From positions 29,517,001 to 29,581,000 of the forward strand of contig NC_092673.1 of NCBI RefSeq assembly GCF_964355755.1: DNA of 64,000 nucleotides, read 5' to 3'. This document shows positions 11,601 through 26,600 of the stretch, one piece after another. Under the pieces are notes generated by a model, which was not told where the DNA came from, ran no database searches, and was given only the letters and a program-made list of their open reading frames with translations. The stretch comes from Antedon mediterranea. Taxonomy: Eukaryota > Echinodermata > Crinoidea > Comatulida > Antedonidae. The translations under genes and the position numbers were made by a program. Numbering within the stretch: the stretch's first letter is position 1; every line of letters begins with the position of its first letter.

Positions 11601-14600
11601 AGCTATGAAAAGTATTGTAATGTTTAGTTCGTTTTTGTTGTAGTACATAGTACATTTTATGTGTATCCTCACCGTTTGATTGGTTGTACATATCACATGG
11701 TGCAGTGTATTATTTCGAACCATTCTCACGATTATGTACTGTAGTACATTACTTTTTTTTAAACAAAAAAATGTTTGGGAAATGCAAGGCTGGCGACTGA
11801 TAGAAAAGTGTGCATCATTTGAATCAGCTCTACTCTAAATTTTGATGCCTAGCTTGCCTAAATATTGTTATAAAACAAATAATGAATGATAATTTATGAG
11901 TGAAATGGATAGAATATGTTTATTATTTAAAAGATAACCTGGTCTGTTGAACCTTACATACTATATGTTGTTTTTTTTTACAGGTCAACACATATCAGGC
12001 TATTTTGATAACGGATGGTACATATTCATTTTCCTTGTTCAACTACAGGATCAATGCAATGAGGTGGAACGCTGATGTATTGATTTACAAAGATGTCATT
12101 ATAGGCTTTAATACTTTATATGATGGTACACAGGAATATGTCAATGCTCAGTACAGTTTCCCAAATGAAACAAGTCGTTACAGACCCGATCAATTCATAG
12201 GTAATACAGGTAACCAGGCTCGTTGGATCTACCGGCTTGAAAAGAACTGTCCATGGACACCCAATCCACGCCAGGTGTGTTTAGACTGGTATAATATGCA
12301 GATCAATCCAATCTTTTGGAACAGTAATCGATTGGTTTGCCCATGGACTTTTGGCCAAGCAAGATCAGATTCACGGTACTCCGACGCAACAAGCATTCAG
12401 AAATTGGCCCGTTTTATGATTCGATTTGCTGCTACAGAATACGAAGTAGAAATTCTAAATCAAATTGACATTCAACAAGGTAAAGGTCAATTTTATACCT
12501 TAGATATAAACTCAAATGGAAACTTTTTAATGTAATTTTTAATCCCTTTTGACATATAATAAACAGTAGGCCTAATTCCAATTCATAAATTGCCAATTTT
12601 TACAATTTGTTTGAGATGGTTTAATCTAATAATAAGTATATAATAATTGTAAGTTATGATTAAAAATTAATATTTTTACATTTTGATATTTTCAGCAATC
12701 ATTATTTCTCCTACAATCCAGGAATTAATGTTTAAGTCTAATATGCTATCGTTAAATTTAATCGAACCATATTAACTTATATTAACTGTGATGTATGTAC
12801 AAAAAATATCAAATTATTTTTGCAGAGGATGCAAGGTGTTTTCAATTGGCAACCCCATCACGAAGGTATTCTGGTGCGCGATGCTGTTACCGTACCAATG
12901 GTACATTTATTGCTGGATATGAAAAGTTTTGGAGAAGTAGCTTCTTGGAACGTTTCCATATTAACCGAGGTTTTTGGAATTGGCTCTGTAAGTAATTTTC
13001 GGTTTTGAAATAAGTTTACTTGCTTGTTGTATAAATACTAAATTTGATTTTCACTAAAATGATGATTCCAGGTGGCTTGTACAGGTGCATTCATATGATG
13101 GTGCATATGTTAATTTATTCAATTAATTACTGTTAAGCGAAGCATATAAATAAAACGTTATTAAATTAGGATCAAACATGGATTACAACATTAGCTCTCA
13201 TAACCTCAATTATCTCAGTTACATCTTTACCTTGAAAAATGGAATCCAATCATTTTTTGGTATTTTTTTTCTTTTATGTGATCCATTAATGTTCGTTAAA
13301 AATGTAAAATATTGAAATGATATATTGCTAATCTTTAACTATTTGCTATTGTAAAAAGACAGCGTATCCACCAAAAAACGTGATCTCACCTAAAATTTTT
13401 ATTTTATGGAAATCATTGGATTTTTTGTTTAGAGTTCAATTTATAAGGAGTTCACCATATTTGATATTACTTAACTTTTAATAGATCAAGAAGTTGTACC
13501 ACAATATTCCTGTTGCACACAATCTCAGGATGAAGATTTCTGCAAACTGTATGAAGAACAACGCCCTGAAGCTTCATTCATTCGTTACAGACCCCCAAGA
13601 ACTTGTAAGTCATAGTTTTTAAGCAAATCAAAACAACTTTAATCAATTCAATTCAATTTATTCCGGGTTTTACAATACAAACAATAATATCATCATTGTA
13701 TGCTAGAACTGGGGGACCCCAACAGCAAACTCTGGCTCTTATAATGTATTAAAATGTATAACAAATTATATTTTTTCTAAATCTTATTTATATCTTGATC
13801 CGTACTTGTCTTTTCCATACATTTTTTTTTTATGACCTATTCATTATCATATCTATTTTTTTAAGGCTAGCCCAACACAAGATTCATCCTTCAAGGCATC
13901 TACCTTTAAACTCTGACCTATTGCTTTTTACTCTCATTCACTAATTATTTGTTTAATAATTTTTATTTTTTTTAGCCTTTACACGTGGGGATCCTCACAT
14001 GACGACTCTAGATAATTACGATTACACATTCAACGGTCATGGCGAATTTGTTCTTGAGGAAGTAGATTTAGGAGATGGTAGAGTGTTTATTGTCCAGTCC
14101 AGAATGGAAACACCGCAGTTTGATTCAAACAGTGACATAAAAGCTACCATTTTCACCTCTTTTGTTGGAGCTATCGATGATGGAACTAGGGTAAAATACT
14201 TTGTCTTTTGTAAACTAAAACTATTTAAATATGGATATTTTGACTGTGGATAAAGCATGAATGACTCTCCTAATGCCCCATCCTGACCGTCGTATACAGA
14301 CACCTACTTTCTATTGAGAGTAATACACTGTAATAGGTCACATCAAATCCAGATATGTTTTTTGGCAAATGGATGAATGATCTTCTTTCCCGGGGAGGGT
14401 GGGGGTGCAACAACCACTTCCTGGCAAAAAGGGAACCATATGTGACAGGGTTTTCGATAACATAGGTGGCTAATTTTTATTGATTCAAAAGTAATATTCC
14501 TTTAGCTTAGCATCTAGTATAGCTAATATTGTGCGATAAATCGTGACATTTTGACACATTTGACCTATTTTAGGTTGAAATCAGATTGACTAGCAATAGT

Positions 14601-17600
14601 CCAGAGATTGGACTTTTTTTTAAACTTTTATTTTACTTACTCTGGATGCACCTTCATTCAAGATTCTTATTATTATTGCTAGTACACTGTAATAGCCCAT
14701 AGTCATGTCCAAAAAAACGTTTTTTAATGAATGAATGATGTTCTGTAGAACTAAAGGTTTTTTCACCTAATTTAGGTTGAAATCAGGTTGACTAGCGATA
14801 GTCTGGATATTGAAATATTAGTTAACGGAACACTAATTGACAAGGCTGCATTAGACAATGGTAAGAATCTTCTTGTTTTACCCAATGATCAAAATTACTA
14901 GTAAAATTAATCTTTCATTACTCGACAATGATTATTAAAGAATTTGATATTTTACTATCCACTGTTTATACAGCTTATTTGATCTTGTCCAAGCTTTTAT
15001 TTGAATAATTTGAATTTATCTGTATTTCATTGTGAAATAAAATCGAATGAATGGAAGAGCATTGAAAATCATGATATGTTTTTGTATGTCTTTTAGTTAC
15101 TTACACAAGTGAGTTGGACTTTGATTTCACTGTGTCTAAAATATCTGGTGAATACATAAATGCAAATGGAACTGATCGTTACATTGCTACATGGAATTCG
15201 GATGTTGGATTTTCTGTGGCCGTTTCTGAAAAGATGTTAAATATAATGTTCCAACTTGATGATGTCTACTTGGGAGATGCCAAAGGTCTTTTCGGTAATT
15301 ATCATCATTATTATTATCATTAATTCTTATTGACCTTATAAATCATCATCATTATCTATATAGTTTTTTTATTAGTGCCATAACTTTAACTTCTAAATCT
15401 AAGTAGTGTCCCAGTAGATTAACTTATATTGCTTCTAGTGCGGGCCCCAGTTATTATTGTCAAATAACTGAATGTGTGTGTGTATGAATGAATGAATTAA
15501 TAATAAATTATTTCAACACGGTAAAGTTGAATCACACAAAAGTGTTTTTCATCAAGGCGCAAGTCTGTAAATGAATTTTAACATGATGATAACAATATAA
15601 GTATACCTTGGTTGTGTTATCAGCAATGATACTATGGACGAACTGGATATTAAAAGCCAATATCGATCATTATGTATTAGAGGTAACTCTCTGTGTAGAA
15701 AATTTAGTAAATGCTCAACAGATGTTAAGATTACTTTGTTTAAGTCATACTGTATTAGTATGTATTGTGCGGCCTTATGGTGCGATTTTAATGTAAAAAC
15801 TATGAAGTCATTACAGGTCTGTTATAATAACGCACTTAGAAAGATTTTAAGACGCTCAAGGAGCTGTAGTGCTAGTGCTATGTTTGTTGATAACCATGTT
15901 CCCTCCTTCTATGAGTACATTCGGAAATCAATTTTTTGTTTCAAAACAAAAATTGAAAAAAGCTGTAATACTTTAATTACATGTGTTTTTTCTCGTATTC
16001 TAAAAGATTCAAAGTTGCATAGAAAATGGATAGAACTTTTGTACATATAATCTCATGTATACTTTTACGTGTGTTAACTAGTATCAGTATAGCCATAATA
16101 ATGTGTTGTTTTGTAAACTACAGTAATCAATAATATAATAATGTCTACAGTCTACATCCAATAAATCCCAAAACATAATCCACATGTATTTTAAGAGGCA
16201 CTATATGTCAACAAATAATTATTAGTCCTCTCTCCATGACGGTTGTCACATAATGCCTTGTATTATTTTTTATTGTATTTATATGTTTCATAAAGTTGAA
16301 TTGAATTGAATTGAATTAATAAAAAACTAAAGTCAATATGATAAAGGAAATATTATAAAATCGATCATTGATTATTAATATGATTTAGAATTTTCGTAAA
16401 TATATACAAATTTATCTGTAAATTTGTTTTGACAGGTCGATGGGATGATGATGCATCAAATGATTTAGAGATGAGGAACGGGACAGTTCTTACACCATCA
16501 CCAGGACAAAACTTAACTGATATGCAGATCTTTGAATTTGGACTTACATGTAATTCATTTCTTTATAAATGTTTTGCCTTAATCTGACATGTACTTGGTA
16601 ATAAGTACATTTGCAAGTGACTCTCCAGTGGAAATAAAACCTACAACCTTCAGATCACTAGCCTGGTGTTCATATCTCTAGACCAACACTGATAACAGCC
16701 TTATATGATGATATCATTCAAATTGATAGTGTTCATAAAATTCATGTTCATGTATTGCTTTTGCAACAAACACATTTTTGTTTCGTGTACAATTTTAAAA
16801 ATAAATGAATCAATGAATATATTGTTGTTTATCCAGAATTGAAAGGTAGAGAGGGTAAAATGCATTTGGTTATTGCCCTTTGATGGCTGTCTCAAAGTGC
16901 AGTTTTTGTTTTGTTTTTACTCATTTGTTTTCCAATTGTTCATAGGGAGAATAACTGAAGAGGAATCGCTCTTCACTTATGATGATGGAAGGTCATACAG
17001 CAATATCAATGACCTGACCTTTGAACCAACCTTCCTTAGCGATCTTATAGCAGAAAATGAGAATACTGACTTATACAGCAATGCTCAGGCAACTTGTGGA
17101 TCCAATATGCAGTGCTTATTTGATGCTCTTGCTACTAAAAATGTTAATATCGGTGCAAATACTCTCAACACGGATCAAGTCATTATTGAAGATATCAATT
17201 TGTTAGGTAAGATGCAAGCATTAATTCTAAAACAATTGGCACATTAAGCTGAGGCATGGTTGTCTATTAATTACGTTATTTTGTAGTTTTTTAAGTTTAT
17301 TTACGATGTAAACAAAACTTTATTGTCACAGTGGAATCAGCTATGAGACAAGATCTTTATTAAATGCAATCAAGTTTGTAAAATCACTATTGTTTATCAC
17401 TTTACTTAAAATTCCTAAAATATTTTTTTCTAGAAAATTTTCCACCAAATATCACTAATGTGATTGATCCTGATAACATATTGAATGGCACAGACGTCTT
17501 GAAGGTAATGGTAGGATCCACATATTCCTTCCAAGTTGAGGCAAATGACCAGAATGGTGATCCAATTACTTTTGGTTTGCTAAATGCTGTTGGAGGAGCT

Positions 17601-20600
17601 TCGGTAGATCCCTCTAGTAAGTAATGTATTTATTTATTTATTAGTGCATAATAAATATTTAAGAGTTGAATGAGAAGAATATTTTCAGAGAGATCAATTT
17701 TCTTTTAAATTGAGACAAAGTAGAACCATTTAATAGAACTTTGACTGTGTGGTAGAAACTGAGCAACACATGATATAAATTAACCAATCAGAGAGTAAAG
17801 ACACTCATAATCGTAAACATTGTATTAGCCTATCATGCATAGTCTCTCTGCTATTTTCAATTAGGAATTTTTAAATAAATTTAGGTAAGGATGTAGAAAG
17901 AAAAAGAAAGAAAAGTTCAAGATAGGAGTCTGTGTATAAATTTGTTATGGAATATAATATAATATTTATACTATTTGAATTTTGTTGTTGCGAATATTGT
18001 TTCATGCATAATAGTATTGTGTTATTCATTGTTCTATATTTAGCTGGTGAAGTTACCTGGACACCAGGAAATACCAATTCAGTCAATTTTGGCGTTGTAG
18101 CCTCTGACGGAATGGCCAGTAGTGCCTTAGTGTTTGAAGTGCGGATTTGTGAATGTCTAAATGGTGGAGTCTGTGATTTCAACACATTGGCTCAAGGGTC
18201 ACTTGTATTGGATAACAAGTTTGCAGTTAGTATTATGTTCTATTTTTATTTTATTTCTAAAGAAGTATATTTTGTCTTAAGCTCTGTCTACACTCTTAAA
18301 CAACAAAATGTGATATGCCCACATATGGACACAATGACATCATATCACATTTGGGCACATTTGTTGTCGAACTTCTGTAGTTTAATAGTGTAGACAGAGC
18401 TTACATTAACTATGGTGGTTGTCAAGTAATCGGCACTTTCTGTGATTGCTGAATGTTACAATACAATATATGTTATTCTTTGCAATTGCTTTTTACAATA
18501 AATGTCTTTCTTTCCTCTAAGGTTGTGGTTTGTGACTGCCCTGCAGCATATTCAGGCAATAATTGTGGGGAGGACTTTGATGCTTGTCTTGATAGTCCAT
18601 GCTTTCCAACAGTCTTATGCACAGATAATCCGGCACCCAATCCGAATGCTACTTGCGATAGCTGTCCAGAAGGGACTGTTGGCAATGGATTTAAGTGCTA
18701 CGGTTAGTATTTGCTTTGTATATTACTCTGTTCTGTACTTCTTGAAAGAGAGAGACTCTATTTTACAACAAACTCAAGAAAGTCATTCATACTGAGTTTG
18801 GGGGAAACACATGCTAAACAACATGTCTACACTATCAATCTAGTGTGACAAAAAGTGTGATGTGCCCATATATGGACATATTATATATTATCATTACTAC
18901 CATATTTAGGCACATCACACTTTTTGTCACACTAGTTTGATAGTGTAGACATAGCTTTATAGTGTGAGTCAATTTCAATCTCAATCAATACAAACAACTA
19001 TAAATTTTGTGTATAGAGCTAACTTATTTTACACATAATGTTCTTTACTGTCGATATAATAAAATAGAACTTATACTAATACATTTCACCATTTGCTTTC
19101 TCAAGACTGTTGAAATTTTCATACTTTTTTAATCTTGTAGATTATGACGAGTGTTTATCTGAGACTGATAGCTGTGATCAGGTCTGCACCAATTCCTTAG
19201 GATCTTATGAATGTAGTTGCAACTCAGGCTATCAGCTTCAAAATGATTTAAGGTCATGTCAAGGCAAGTATTTTTGGATTAGTTTATTAATTATTTTTTG
19301 TCTTAACCATTATTTTATGTCTTAACCATTATTTTAAGTCTTTTAAGCACCATAAAATGACTTCTAAATTATATTGTACGTCGCTTTTAACTTAAGATGG
19401 ATGATACATGTATAAGTAAGTTCAGCAATTATTAATGTTTGGATTTTGTTTTAGTTTCAATATTTGTTCTAATATCTGTTTCCTCTTTTTTCTTAGACAT
19501 AAATGAATGTTTACTTGACACTAATGACTGCAGTGCTAATGCTGACTGTACTGATTTTGATGGAGGGTATAATTGTACATGTAGAATGGGTTACCAGGAT
19601 ATCAATGGAGATGGATCTGTATGCAATGGTAGGTGGAATTATTTATTACTTATGCTAGACCTCTAAAAACCAGAATTATAAAAGATTGTAATCAGATCAG
19701 ATTTTATAAGTCATAGTCACATGGTCTAATTATCTCTGAATTTTTCACACTGCTGTGCTTCTTTGAGAAACATGCTGCCACACTGGACAACAGTATTTAA
19801 AGGTAGTCTAGAGAAAAGATAGACATATTTTGTTTCTTACAGTTTAAGAGTGGTGACTTGATTTTTATTGTAGAAATGAAAGTTGAAATCAATTAAATTT
19901 TATTTTAAAGACATCAATGAATGTATTCAAGATGAGTACCCATGTGCTGCCATAGCAACGTGTACAAACACCGTAGGCTCATTCGTTTGTACATGTTCAC
20001 CTGGTTACATTGGCACTGGAAAGCTATGTGCTGACATTGATGAATGCACACAGAACATGGATGACTGCAACGATAATGCTGTCTGCTCAAACACTGTTGG
20101 ATCGTATAAATGTATTTGTGCAAGCGGGTATTCTGGGAATGGAACGTATTGCGAAGATATTAACGAGTGTGACGATATGTTGGCTAGCTGTAGCAACGTA
20201 GCTACATGTATCAACATCATCGGTAGCTATAGTTGCGAATGCAACTCTGGTTACATTGGGGACGGTCGAAGTTGTGAAAGTAAGTAAACAGATATGTCCA
20301 GTGTAGGTGCCTCTCACTAGGGTAAAATTTCCATTATGCATTGTTTCTTTTATAGAGACTGCATTATGCCATCTAATCTTCAGTTTTAAGTCAATTAAAA
20401 ACAATTATATTACACACGTGATTGTATTCTTGCAATTTGATTTGTTAATTACATAACAAGTGTCAATTGGAATTAGCCCTACCTTAACAAACCTAAGCTA
20501 AGTCTTTGTTTATCTAGAGCATCTTGTGTATATGTTTGTCTTGTGGATTTCCACCTTTAAGAAGGATAGTGAATGAATTACTTGTGATTATCCTTGGTAA

Positions 20601-23600
20601 TTTGCCTAAAATAATAATTTAAACAAAATGATTGATTGGAGAGAATATTTCATTTGATGAAAATTGACTGGTATATTTTCAACTCATCAAATATTCTCAC
20701 CATCCAACACATAAACATTCATTATTTGTATTTTCTCAGCACAGACTACGAGGATTGTATTGTTAGATAGTTGAGAACTATGACATAAGCCTTTATTCAT
20801 CCCCATCTATTAAATTCAATTGATTCTGGATTTTACAATACAAACAATAAAACATACATCACACATGCTAAATCCGGAGAACTCTTCTTTCGATGACGTC
20901 AGCAGAACACCTATCTATTATTAATGAAGATAGCAAAAGTTTGGCGATAGTTCTTAAATGACAGCTCTTGTCTGTCATCAGTGCTTCATTTGTATGTTTC
21001 ACTGAAAGGAATAAATATTCATAATTGATACAATTGATGATTTTTTTTTCAGATGAGGATGAATGTATGACAGGTGTTTACAACTGTTCTGATTCAAACA
21101 CTATATGCATTGATACACCTGGATCATATCTATGCAGATGTTCCAGTGGATTACAAGACAACGTAAATGGAACTTGTGTTGGTATGTGTATTTTATTATT
21201 CACATTGTGTACGTCATGGGCAGGTTGGAGTAGAGATTATTTTATTAAGTGCTTGCCTTGCAATCCCAGGGTAATGAGTTCAAACAGGGTTGTGACTCAT
21301 GTCTCTTTCTACTGCACTCCATAAGCCTCAAATGAGTTTATAAGCGTAATCAATTATAGTTTAAAAATAAATAAATGTAAAATACATTTAAACAAAATTA
21401 ATCTAGCACATGCTTATTGGTTTCAGTGGTCATCAGAACAATTAATTACTTTAAATGTATGTTATACTTTATCTTAGATATTAATGAGTGTATTAACAGT
21501 CCATGCGATGCTCTGGCAACCTGTACAAATACATTTGGCTCTTATTCTTGTGAATGTCCATCTGGCTACACTGGAGGACTTGTTTGCACAGGTTAGTATC
21601 ATGAAAACACACCTATATATAAATAGAATAATCCATCACATTAGGCAGTATATCTCACTGTGAAATTAAAATACTTTATTTGAAACTGAGCAGCATGAAA
21701 AAATATCAAAATGTTATTTAATCATAAAATAACAACATAAAAAACACATTTAAATCATTCCTCCTTTTAAATGTACTTTTGAATAAAATTTAAGTTTCTT
21801 TAAATTAAATGTTCTGTTTTTGGAGAAGATCTAGTCCCTCACATTCATCACTGTTTCTACCTGAACAGCGTGAGTAGATCTTCTGCATATCCATGCAGTT
21901 TGAGGACTTTAAGTGACCAGTTAAATACTCCTGTAGAATCATAATCATTCTAATTCTAATTCTTTCATTTTTGTTATTCATTTTAGACATTGATGAATGT
22001 AGCCTAAACTCTGATAATTGTGAACAAGTCTGCACCAACAACAATGGTAGTTTTGTGTGCAGTTGTGATTCTGGTTTTGTGCTTAGCAATGATGGAATCA
22101 CATGTACTGGTAAGTTATTGGTTTTGATTTGCGATGACCTACCTATGACCTAGGAACTGGTTACAGCATGATAATTTCACTGTGAGCATGCGGGGACATT
22201 TGGACGTCTTTCTTCATTTGATTCCCCGATTTAGTTTCGGTGGATTCTAGGTCCAGAAGACCATTAACACAATATGTATAGGTCATATGTCATTTACTAC
22301 AGTTTATACTAATGTGCAACCAAACTACCAAAGATTTTAAGAAGATGGGATTACTGTAGCTATCCTGAATTTTTCCAGTAAGAAAACATCCATTAGTTGA
22401 TAGGAGAAATTCTAATATCTAGAAACAGACACTTAATATCTCTTGTAAAATATGAGGCCTGACATATTTACCGTTTTGTAAACTAACCACGAAACTTAAA
22501 AACATAAATGGAAAATGCTGTATTTTATCATTCTGACTAAATTGTTAGTTACTAAATGATGAACCTTGACATTTCAAATGATAACCTTTGACATTTCACC
22601 TCGTATAGCTTCCATGACGTGTTCAAGTACTACATGTGTCAATGGCGAATGTTATGTTGATGGCGGGGATGAATTATGTCGATGTAACAATGGATTTGAA
22701 ACCGCTAATGCTACTTCATGCACAGGTAATATATTGGAATATGTCATTTTAGGAGACACCACTAATTAGGGGAAACTTTCCTATGAACCTAATAAGTAAC
22801 AGTATATATGTCTGAACAATACGGCCAACCCCTATTCAGAAGACACCCAATGAGGAAACTTGTTTTGGGTCCCAAAGGTGTCCACTTAATAATGGTTTTA
22901 CTGTATTTATGAATCAAAATTAGAGGGTCAATGTGGTTTTCTTAAAAGGGATGGTCACTTCCGTAATATGGGCTATAGATTTGGCATTGTAAAAATAATT
23001 GTTATTGTCAAGAAATACATTTGAAAATTGAATGAAAAACATTCAGACTCATTTGTGAGATCTTGCATATACATAATATAGTAATTTATGTTTTTAAAAA
23101 TCTAATTTATCTTAGACATTAACGAATGCTCTAACAATGCTGATAACAATTGTGATGTGACCAACGGTGGATGTAAAAATACCTCACCTTTTTATACCTG
23201 TACATGCAATAGTGGATATAGGATTATCGAAAACTCATTCACTTGTGAAGGTAAGTACACATTTTTTATCATTTTAATTTTAATGTTGCCTTTTAGGGAA
23301 AACTTTATGATATATAAGGTGAGTAAACCCAGAGTTCTCAACAGACAGCTTGCTAGTTTTTGAAATGAAATGAAAAGTATTGTTAAAAAGGGGTTCATGA
23401 CTTATGAGCTTTCAGACTCTCTTGGACTCCAATATGGTAGTGATATACCCAAATATGGTAGTGATATGACATCATCATGCCCATATATGGACACATAACA
23501 TTTTTCTGTCACATAAAGTTTTATGTAGACAATGCAAAACTTAAGATTATTTGTAAAATCAAGAACTCACTTGAAGCTTTTGAGAACCCCTTAAGCAATG

Positions 23601-26600
23601 CATCGTATATGCTATATATGGCATCATAATGAACTATTATATCTTATACAAAATTCAGATATTGATGAATGTGCAGAAGGATCACATGACTGTCATGACC
23701 ATGCAACCTGCGTCAACACTGAGGGCGGTTTCAACTGCTCTTGTAATGATGGTTTTACACAGGGATCTACAGATTGTGAAGGTAGTGTTTTTTCCAAATA
23801 CATTAAAAGTACAATATATGTGTGAATGCAAGTTTAATTTATTATTTATTTATTTATTTTACAAGAGCTGTATATTATTCAACTTTGTTTTACAAGAGCT
23901 GTACTACAGTAGTACAGCTGACTTGAAGAGGGCCTCTTAAAACTAACAACATAAGGTTATACCAAAGAACTTATAACACAAGTTCTTCTGTTCTTCAATT
24001 TGCATTAAAAACACAGTATCGGAAGTACAGGGTTAAAAGGTCAAACTGGGCGACGCCATTTCATAGTATGGAGCAGCACCCTCTCCAAACTAGGAAGTCA
24101 AAACTATTATTTCCTATAGAGTGCACAGTCAATTACTCTATCCCCCTATAGTATAGCAGATCCCCTCTACAGATTTTGACTTTCTAATTTGATGAGGGCG
24201 CTACTCCATGGCTCACAATGGCGCCACAAATTAGCTGTATTTTATCCTACAATGCCTTTCAAAATTGTTACACGCGTTGGACAAACAGGAGATTGTTGTG
24301 TTATAAACTTCTTTGGTTATAATGTGTAAAGCTTTTGTTATGATATTCAATTGATGTTAAATAGTAACATGATTAATACAAATGTATTTTTTTACAGACA
24401 TCAACGAGTGTTCTGGTGTGAACAACTGTCATTCCAATGCAAATTGCACTAACACAGATGGCTCTTATACATGTGCCTGTAACAGTGGATTTGTAGGCAG
24501 TGGCACTAGTTGTTTTGGTAAGATCAATATTATCAGTAGTATTAAAATCATCCAGAACCAACATCATCCTCAGTATTGAAATCAATATCACAGATTGTAA
24601 TTATCATTGAGAGAAATCATTACGAAAAAGATATATCATTAAAGATATCACTCTTGTAGTATTTCACAAATGTAACAAAATTCAATGAATACGGGCTCAG
24701 TTTAAACGCAGATTAAGGCCAACAAGTAATATACAAATCACAAAGAACCGGCATCCACAAAATCTTACCAAGTTTCAAACATTTGTTTGTCATTGTGTAG
24801 TGTAATGTAATTAAAAAAAACACATTAGAAATATATTCATATACAAGTATTACTGCTAGTGTGTTGTATCATTGTAGTCTATAACAGACATCAGTGAGAC
24901 CTATAAAGATTGCCGTCTTGATATTATATCGATGAAACACGCAAATACTTTCATACGTGTTACAAAGATTTTACATTTTGCAAGATTTGTGAATCACAGT
25001 CTATACACTCATGATGCTCACATGATATTGTAATGTCACAGTCTATACACTCATGATGCTCACATGATATTGTAATGTCACAGTCTATAATACACTCATG
25101 ATGCTCACATGATATTGTAATGTCACGGTCTATACACTCATGATGCTCACATGATATTGTAATGTCACAGTCTATACACTCATGATGCTCACATGATATT
25201 GTAATGTCACAGTCTATACACTCATGATGCTCACTTGATATTGTAATGTCACAGTCTATACACTCATGATGCTGACATGATATTGTAATGTCACAGTCTA
25301 TACACTCATGATGCTCCCATGATATTGTAATGTCACTGCAGGGAGGTATACCTCCCTGGTCACATTGTAGTACTTTTTTTTGTACTTTTGATTGAAATAT
25401 AAATTTAATGTTTACAGATATCATTGAGTGTGAAGATGAATCTGCATGTCCTGGTGAGAACGTAGCTTGTGAAAATACTGTTGGTAGCTTCACATGTTCA
25501 TGTATGGAAAACTACATGAAAGACAGCAACGATACATGCATAGGTAAAACCAATTTTACAAATACTTTCGAAAATATGTGACATATTTTAAATATACCAT
25601 ATATAAATAATAGAGATAACACAGATTTGTACTGTAGCTACACTGTTTACACCAATTCTAGCCCTAGTTTCAATTTCTTGGTTTGTTTGGGACACCCCTA
25701 TATGTTATATGTTACAGTATATTGTATTTCCTGTTAAACAATAGAGAGGCAATAAATGTTTTGAAAATATAGGCAACCCCTATTCATGTGCACCCTATTA
25801 GGGGAACACCTTTGGTTTCTGAAGGTGTACCCATAACAGCTGTTCTACTTGTATTTTAATAAAATATAAATTTGTATATCAAAATTCTTGCTAGATATCG
25901 ATGAATGTGAAATGGAAGACCGATGCCCTACAAATGGAATGTGTGAAAACATGCCAGGTTCATTCACATGTACATGTAACCAAGGTTACCGTCTTGAATC
26001 AGGCAATTGTAGCGACATCAATGAATGCTTAGAGGCACTTGACGAGTGTCATTTTGACGCTGATTGTGAAAATACTGAAGGAGACTATGAATGCATGTGT
26101 CATGATGGTTTTACTGGAAATGGCTTCAGCTGCATGAGTAAGATTTTAACATATCTGGAATACTTGCAACCCAATTAGATACATCCTGAAGGATGAAACT
26201 AGTCAGCAATATAATAATTATAATAATAATAATAATAACGTTCAATTTATATTGCGCAAAATGTAGCATGTCTCTAAACGATGAACAATCAACAGAAAAT
26301 GTAAAGAGCACAAAATTAATTTGTTGATGACTGTTTAATGTTACCCATAACAACTAGTTACATCACAACAACTAGTTTGTGAAAACGACACTTCTCAATT
26401 AAAAGATTATTTTAGTGTGATATAATTTGTCTTTGCCCTGTTTTTGTTTAATTATTTCCTTTGTATTCCACAATGAATGTAAATAAGTTTTTGCAGGTAG
26501 GCAGTCATTTGTAATCTCCAATATTTCGCAAATATTATTCTATTCTATTTTACATCTCATCAAATTTTCTTTTTACATATACATGAATACTGTATGTTGA

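Noticed and set aside
15634-16050. 138-codon ORF as an independent gene
   Set aside because: Its text is the end of a LINE reverse transcriptase, 5' truncated, with a LINE-type tail.
24960-25493. 177-codon minus-strand ORF as a gene
   Set aside because: It consists of the 42 bp minisatellite plus the antisense of a real EGF exon; there is no start context or homology.
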